This document shows positions 14,946 to 17,644 of a stretch of 17,644 nucleotides of DNA, piece by piece; the stretch's first letter is position 1; every line of letters starts with the position of its first letter. This stretch comes from Pseudomonadota bacterium. GTDB lineage: Bacteria; Pseudomonadota; Alphaproteobacteria; Reyranellales; Reyranellaceae. Location of the stretch: contig JAEZHS010000750.1 in assembly GCA_023436825.1 (NCBI GenBank), positions 1 to 17,644 on the forward strand, given 5' to 3'. Below the pieces are notes generated by a model that saw only the letters and a program-made list of their open reading frames with translations, was not told the DNA's origin and searched no databases. The position numbers and the translations under genes were made by a program.

Positions 14946-15310
14946 CGGACCATCCGACCATCCCGATCGCCGGCATTCCCAGCGACGCCGAAGGCCCGGT
15001 GTTCCGCGAGCCGTGGGAGGCGCAGGCCTTCGCCATGGCCGTGGCCCTGCACAAGCGCGGCCTGTTCACCTGGCCGGAATGGGCGGCCACGCTCGCCGAC
15101 GAGATCAAACGGGCACAGGCGGCCGGCGATCCCGACACCGGCACGACCTACTACTCCCACTGGCTAAACGCCCTCGAACGGCTGGTCACCGAAAAAGGCA
15201 TCGCCGACGCGAGCCTGCTGGCGCGCTACCACGACGCCTGGGACCACGCCGCCGACCGCACCCGGCACGGCGATCCGATCGAGCTCAGGCCGGAGGATTT
15301 CCGGTCGTAG
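14942..15310 (+). CDS. nitrile hydratase accessory protein (P14K/NhlE-type cobalt activator)
   Basis: The protein has 122 residues and starts inside the beta stop codon (ATGA overlap). PVFREPWEAQAFAMAVALHKRGLFTWPEWAATLADEI and TYYSHWLNALERLVTEKGI match the nitrile hydratase accessory family, which is homologous to the N-terminal half of the beta subunit. In characterised cobalt-type systems such a protein binds the apo alpha subunit, delivers cobalt and promotes cysteine oxidation, then is exchanged for beta ('self-subunit swapping'). Gene order alpha-beta-accessory is one of the standard cobalt-type arrangements, supporting the metal assignment made from the CTLCSC loop. It is the last gene of the operon, followed at once by repeat copy 3. 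Confidence 0.93.
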   Translation: MTDHPTIPIAGIPSDAEGPVFREPWEAQAFAMAVALHKRGLFTWPEWAATLADEIKRAQAAGDPDTGTTYYSHWLNALERLVTEKGIADASLLARYHDAWDHAADRTRHGDPIELRPEDFRS

Positions 15311-15337
15311 GGAGCGCGGCCCCCAGGTCCGCCCTCC
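15311..15337. repeat. intergenic palindromic repeat, copy 3 (degenerate)
   Basis: GGAGCGCGGCCCC (15311-15323) and CAGGTCCGCCCTCC (15324-15337) follow the layout of copies 1 and 2 with a few substitutions that weaken the stem. It starts directly after the accessory-protein stop codon and fills the 30-bp gap to the convergent HD gene. It may mark the transcript end. Confidence 0.5.
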
Positions 15338-15340
15338 AAA

Positions 15341-16102
15341 TCACAGATACTTCGCCGGCCTGATCATCGAGCGCCACATGTGCGCGACCGGGCTGTTGTC
15401 GAAGCCCAGCCCCTGCTCGGGCTGGCGGAAGTTGCGGCCGATGATGTCGGTGAACTCCTCCAGCTCGACATGCACGTTGGGATCGAACGAGTAGATGTCG
15501 TGCACCGTGATCATGCGGCCCGACATGTACCACTTGTGGTTCCGCATGCGCTGGTAGTCTTCCTCGATGTACGGATCGACGCGATAGTCGGCGCCGAACA
15601 GCGTCACGTACGACTGGGGATATTCGTAGCCGACCGATTCGTCGGCGTAGAAGCGCAGCACCTGATGGGCACGGATCGCCCAGGTCACCTCCTCGTCGAC
15701 ATAGGGCTCGACGAGCTGGGCGCCCCAGTAGCCGTGGTCGCCGCGGATGAAACCGGTGCCGGCGATGTCGTGCAGCAGGCAGGCCAGCACCATCTTCTCC
15801 GGCAGGCCGCCCTTCACGGCATGGCGGGCGCTCTGCAGCAGATGCATCGACGGGCCGAAGCGGTACTTGAAGAAGTCGATCAGGGTCGGCTTCTCCGGCA
15901 TCTTGGGCAGGCGCGGATCGTCGCCCATCAGCACGCGCAGCTTGGGATTGGCCCTGATCATGGCGCCGGCGTTGGGCGGCGGATTCATGTCGCCTTCGGC
16001 CATCATGTGCAGGCGCGACTTGACGACGATGTAGTCGAGCTCCTGCGCCATCTTGGCTTCCAGGGTGTCTGCGCGCTGCGACAGGGTCATTGTTGCATCC
16101 AC
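15341..16102 (-). CDS. HD-domain metal-dependent protein
   Basis: The protein has 253 residues from GTG 16102, preferred because GGAGGAG lies 7 nt upstream; ATG 16090 would sit 19 nt from that site. An HD motif is plain: H111-D112 in ACLLHDIAGTG. Further conserved-looking histidines are H87 (SMHLLQ), H123 (GDHGYWG) and H146 (IRAHQVLRF), with a late Asp in VHDIYSFD. The H-x23-HD-x10-H-x22-H-D order is what bimetallic HD enzymes show, whether phosphohydrolases or diiron oxygenases such as PhnZ and myo-inositol oxygenase. The remaining sequence (FGADYRVDPYIEEDY, MSGRMITVHD) matches no named subfamily I know. It converges on the nitrile hydratase operon and is divergent from an Ldh2-type dehydrogenase, with which it may share control and a pathway. 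Confidence 0.85.
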   Translation of the reverse strand: MDATMTLSQRADTLEAKMAQELDYIVVKSRLHMMAEGDMNPPPNAGAMIRANPKLRVLMGDDPRLPKMPEKPTLIDFFKYRFGPSMHLLQSARHAVKGGLPEKMVLACLLHDIAGTGFIRGDHGYWGAQLVEPYVDEEVTWAIRAHQVLRFYADESVGYEYPQSYVTLFGADYRVDPYIEEDYQRMRNHKWYMSGRMITVHDIYSFDPNVHVELEEFTDIIGRNFRQPEQGLGFDNSPVAHMWRSMIRPAKYL

Positions 16103-16122
16103 GGCACGTCTCCTCCGGTGTT

Positions 16123-16148
16123 TTGACAAACCTAGCACGTGCTACGGT
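16123..16148 (+). promoter_or_regulatory. promoter with palindromic operator candidate between HD and Ldh2 genes
   Basis: TTGACA (16123-16128) is followed by a perfect 12-bp palindrome TAGCACGTGCTA (16133-16144) and TACGGT (16143-16148) as a poor -10 with short spacing. The palindrome lies in the 78-bp gap between divergent starts at 16102 and 16181, and within the presumed -35/-10 spacer. That is where a repressor dimer would block transcription. Which regulator binds is unknown; none is encoded in the window. Confidence 0.45.
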
Positions 16149-16180
16149 GCGCGTCCCATCGCCAGACCGTGGAAGACCGC

Positions 16181-17245
16181 ATGCCCGCATCGTACGAAAC
16201 GCACCGCCGCCAGCTCGAACTGATCCTCAGCGCCTGGGGCATGGCGGCTCCCGCCGCCGCCAGCACCGCCGAAATCATGAGCTGGGCCGACCTGCACGGC
16301 ATCGACACGCACGGCATCTCGATGGTGCCGGTCTATGACGAGCGCCGGCGCGGCGGAAAGATCGACATGAAGGCCGAACCTGTCGTTTCACGGGAGACGC
16401 CGGTCTCCGCGCTGGTCGACGGCCAAGGCGGCCTGGGTCACGCCAACGCCCGGCGCGCCATGGATCTCGCGATCACCAAGGCCAAGACCTCGGGCATCGG
16501 CGTCGCGGTGGTGCGCAACTCCGCGCACTTCGGCGCCTGCGGCTTCTATGCGCTGATGGCGGTCGAGGCCGGCCTGATCGGGATGGTCGCCACCTCGGCG
16601 AGCGGCATCCAGGTCGCGCCGACATTCGGCGCCCAGGCGAGGCTCGGCACCGACCCGATCGCTTTCGGCGCGCCGGGCCGGCCGGGCGAGCCGTTCCTGC
16701 TCGACATGGCGACCACCACCGTCGCCGCAGGAAAGATCCGCAACAAGGCCAACGAGAACCTGCCGACGCCGCTCGGCTGGCTGGTCACCGCCGAAGGCAA
16801 GCCCAGCACCGACCCGCGCGAGGTGAGCAAGGGCGGCTTCATGACGCCGCTCGGAGGAACGCCGGAGGGCAGCAGCCACAAGGGCTACGGCCTGTCGTCG
16901 ATGGTGAACATCCTGTCGTCGGCGCTGAGCGGCGCCACCATGATCACCGACCCCATGCACACCAAAAAGCCGGGCACGCAGGACATCGGCCACTTCATGC
17001 TGGCGCTCGATCCCGGCATCTTCCGCGACCCGAAGAAGTTCCGCGAGGACGTCGCCGCCTTCTGCGACGCGCTGCGCACCACCAAGCCCGCCGATCCCGA
17101 TCGTCCCGTGATGGTGGCGGGCGACCCCGAGCGGCGCACGGCCGCCCAGCGCCTCAAGACCGGCATTCCTGTCGGCCCTGGCCTGCTCGCCAAGGTGCGC
17201 GAGGTGGCGCTCGCCTCGGGCGCGCCGTGGATCATGACGAACTGA
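16181..17245 (+). CDS. Ldh family oxidoreductase (malate/L-lactate dehydrogenase Ldh2 type)
   Basis: The protein has 354 residues from ATG 16181, with GGAAG 5 nt upstream. This is the non-Rossmann malate/lactate dehydrogenase (LDH2/YlbC/DpkA) family. Landmarks: ADLHGIDTHGISMVP (37-50, normally RGxxSHG), LVDGQGGLGHANARRAM, the catalytic histidine H116 in NSAHFGACGFY, GTDPIAFGAP (G156 onward), and LDMATTTVAAGKI. GSSHKGYGLSSMVNILSSALSG precedes the C-terminal helices. Members reduce 2-oxoacids or cyclic imines with NAD(P)H (malate, lactate, ureidoglycolate, sulfolactate, delta-1-piperideine-2-carboxylate). The substrate cannot be set from sequence. The protein is full length. It is divergent from the HD gene and ends 3 nt before the convergent MFS stop. 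Confidence 0.92.
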   Translation: MPASYETHRRQLELILSAWGMAAPAAASTAEIMSWADLHGIDTHGISMVPVYDERRRGGKIDMKAEPVVSRETPVSALVDGQGGLGHANARRAMDLAITKAKTSGIGVAVVRNSAHFGACGFYALMAVEAGLIGMVATSASGIQVAPTFGAQARLGTDPIAFGAPGRPGEPFLLDMATTTVAAGKIRNKANENLPTPLGWLVTAEGKPSTDPREVSKGGFMTPLGGTPEGSSHKGYGLSSMVNILSSALSGATMITDPMHTKKPGTQDIGHFMLALDPGIFRDPKKFREDVAAFCDALRTTKPADPDRPVMVAGDPERRTAAQRLKTGIPVGPGLLAKVREVALASGAPWIMTN

Positions 17246-17248
17246 GGC

Positions 17249-17644
17249 CTACAGCTCGACCGCATGCTCGCCGCGCGCCTTGCGCGGCACCGTCCGCATC
17301 AGCGAAAGCGCGCCGGCAAGGATGCCGAGGACACCGAGCATCAGGATCACGAGGCGGCTGGCGAACACGAGCATCTCGGCCGAGGCATCGACCGTGATGC
17401 CGTTGGATCCGGGCGCGGCAGCGAGGCCGAGCGCCAGCACGGTGGAGGCGCCGACGATGCCGGTGCTGATGCCGAGGTAGCGCACCACGTTCAACAGGCT
17501 GCCGGCCTCGCCGGTCAGCTCCTCGGGCGCCGTCGCCATGATGGCGCTGCTGTTGGGCGAGATGAAAAGCCCCTGCCCTATGCCGAAGATCGCCAGCGCC
17601 AGCATGACCAGCGGCATGTTCGCCGCCTTGCCGTCGAGGAAGAC
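17249..17644 (-). CDS. MFS transporter, C-terminal fragment (window edge)
   Basis: The frame is open at the right edge and ends at TAG 17251-17249, giving 132 residues of the C-terminus. FGIGQGLFISPNSSAIMATAP and LTGEAGSLLNVVRYLGISTG match the late-helix segments of drug:proton antiporters of the DHA type (EmrB/QacA-like). Three hydrophobic stretches read as membrane helices: MLALAIFGIGQGLFI, STGIVGASTVLALGLAAA, and LVILMLGVLGILAGALSLM. The tail is short, charged and cytoplasmic (RTVPRKARGEHAVEL). An internal ATG at 17617 is not taken as the start, because homologous sequence continues upstream of it. It probably exports small molecules; the substrate is unknown. The stop faces the Ldh2 stop across 3 nt, with no room for a terminator between them. 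Confidence 0.88.
   Translation of the reverse strand, partial: VFLDGKAANMPLVMLALAIFGIGQGLFISPNSSAIMATAPEELTGEAGSLLNVVRYLGISTGIVGASTVLALGLAAAPGSNGITVDASAEMLVFASRLVILMLGVLGILAGALSLMRTVPRKARGEHAVEL

Noticed and set aside
1..17644. CRISPR array, tRNA/rRNA, transposase, phage or toxin-antitoxin genes
   Set aside because: No regularly spaced repeats, cloverleaf, terminal inverted repeats with a transposase, or recognisable phage or toxin family was seen on either strand.

Overview
The window is a high-GC, densely packed stretch of bacterial chromosome. Its gene types (nitrile hydratase, amidohydrolases, luciferase-like and Gfo/Idh/MocA oxidoreductases, an Ldh2-type dehydrogenase, an SDR, a lyase of the CMLE/adenylosuccinate lyase type), its codon bias and its ATGA gene overlaps suggest a metabolically versatile soil or plant-associated alphaproteobacterium, possibly of the Rhodospirillales/Reyranella kind. 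The taxonomic placement is inference. I see no rRNA, tRNA, CRISPR array, phage gene or insertion sequence. Sixteen protein genes are supported: two run off the window ends and the rest look intact.

Left part (1-7283). A large minus-strand BNR/Asp-box (sortilin/VPS10-like) beta-propeller gene runs off the left edge. Divergent from it is a plus-strand series: a fumarase/aspartase-superfamily lyase, a luciferase-like monooxygenase, a Gfo/Idh/MocA dehydrogenase and a small exported protein of unknown function. The three enzymes look like part of a catabolic cassette of unknown substrate.

Middle part (7320-12751). A minus-strand SDR has a leader with a 10-bp inverted repeat whose gene-proximal arm runs into the ribosome binding site. 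Upstream of it is a translationally coupled pair, an exported TPR protein followed by a small secreted cysteine-containing protein. Two amidohydrolases of different subfamilies converge on a run of nested palindromes: a plus-strand PF04909-type protein, and a minus-strand ACMSD-like protein with an odd His-rich N-terminus.

Right part (12793-17644). A LOG-family protein (cytokinin-nucleotide phosphoribohydrolase-like) stands 54 bp upstream of a three-gene cobalt-type nitrile hydratase operon (alpha, beta, accessory protein) joined by ATGA overlaps. A minus-strand HD-domain protein converges on this operon. It is divergent from an Ldh2-type dehydrogenase, and a perfect 12-bp palindrome lies between those two starts. 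A partial MFS exporter gene runs off the right edge.

The most distinctive items are a three-copy intergenic palindromic repeat (about 4521, 11537 and 15311), the compound palindrome at 11561-11645, the structured SDR leader, the palindromic operator candidate at 16133-16144, and the LOG plus nitrile hydratase pairing, which could concern plant-hormone chemistry. I do not see a convincing new defence, mobile or otherwise wholly novel system.
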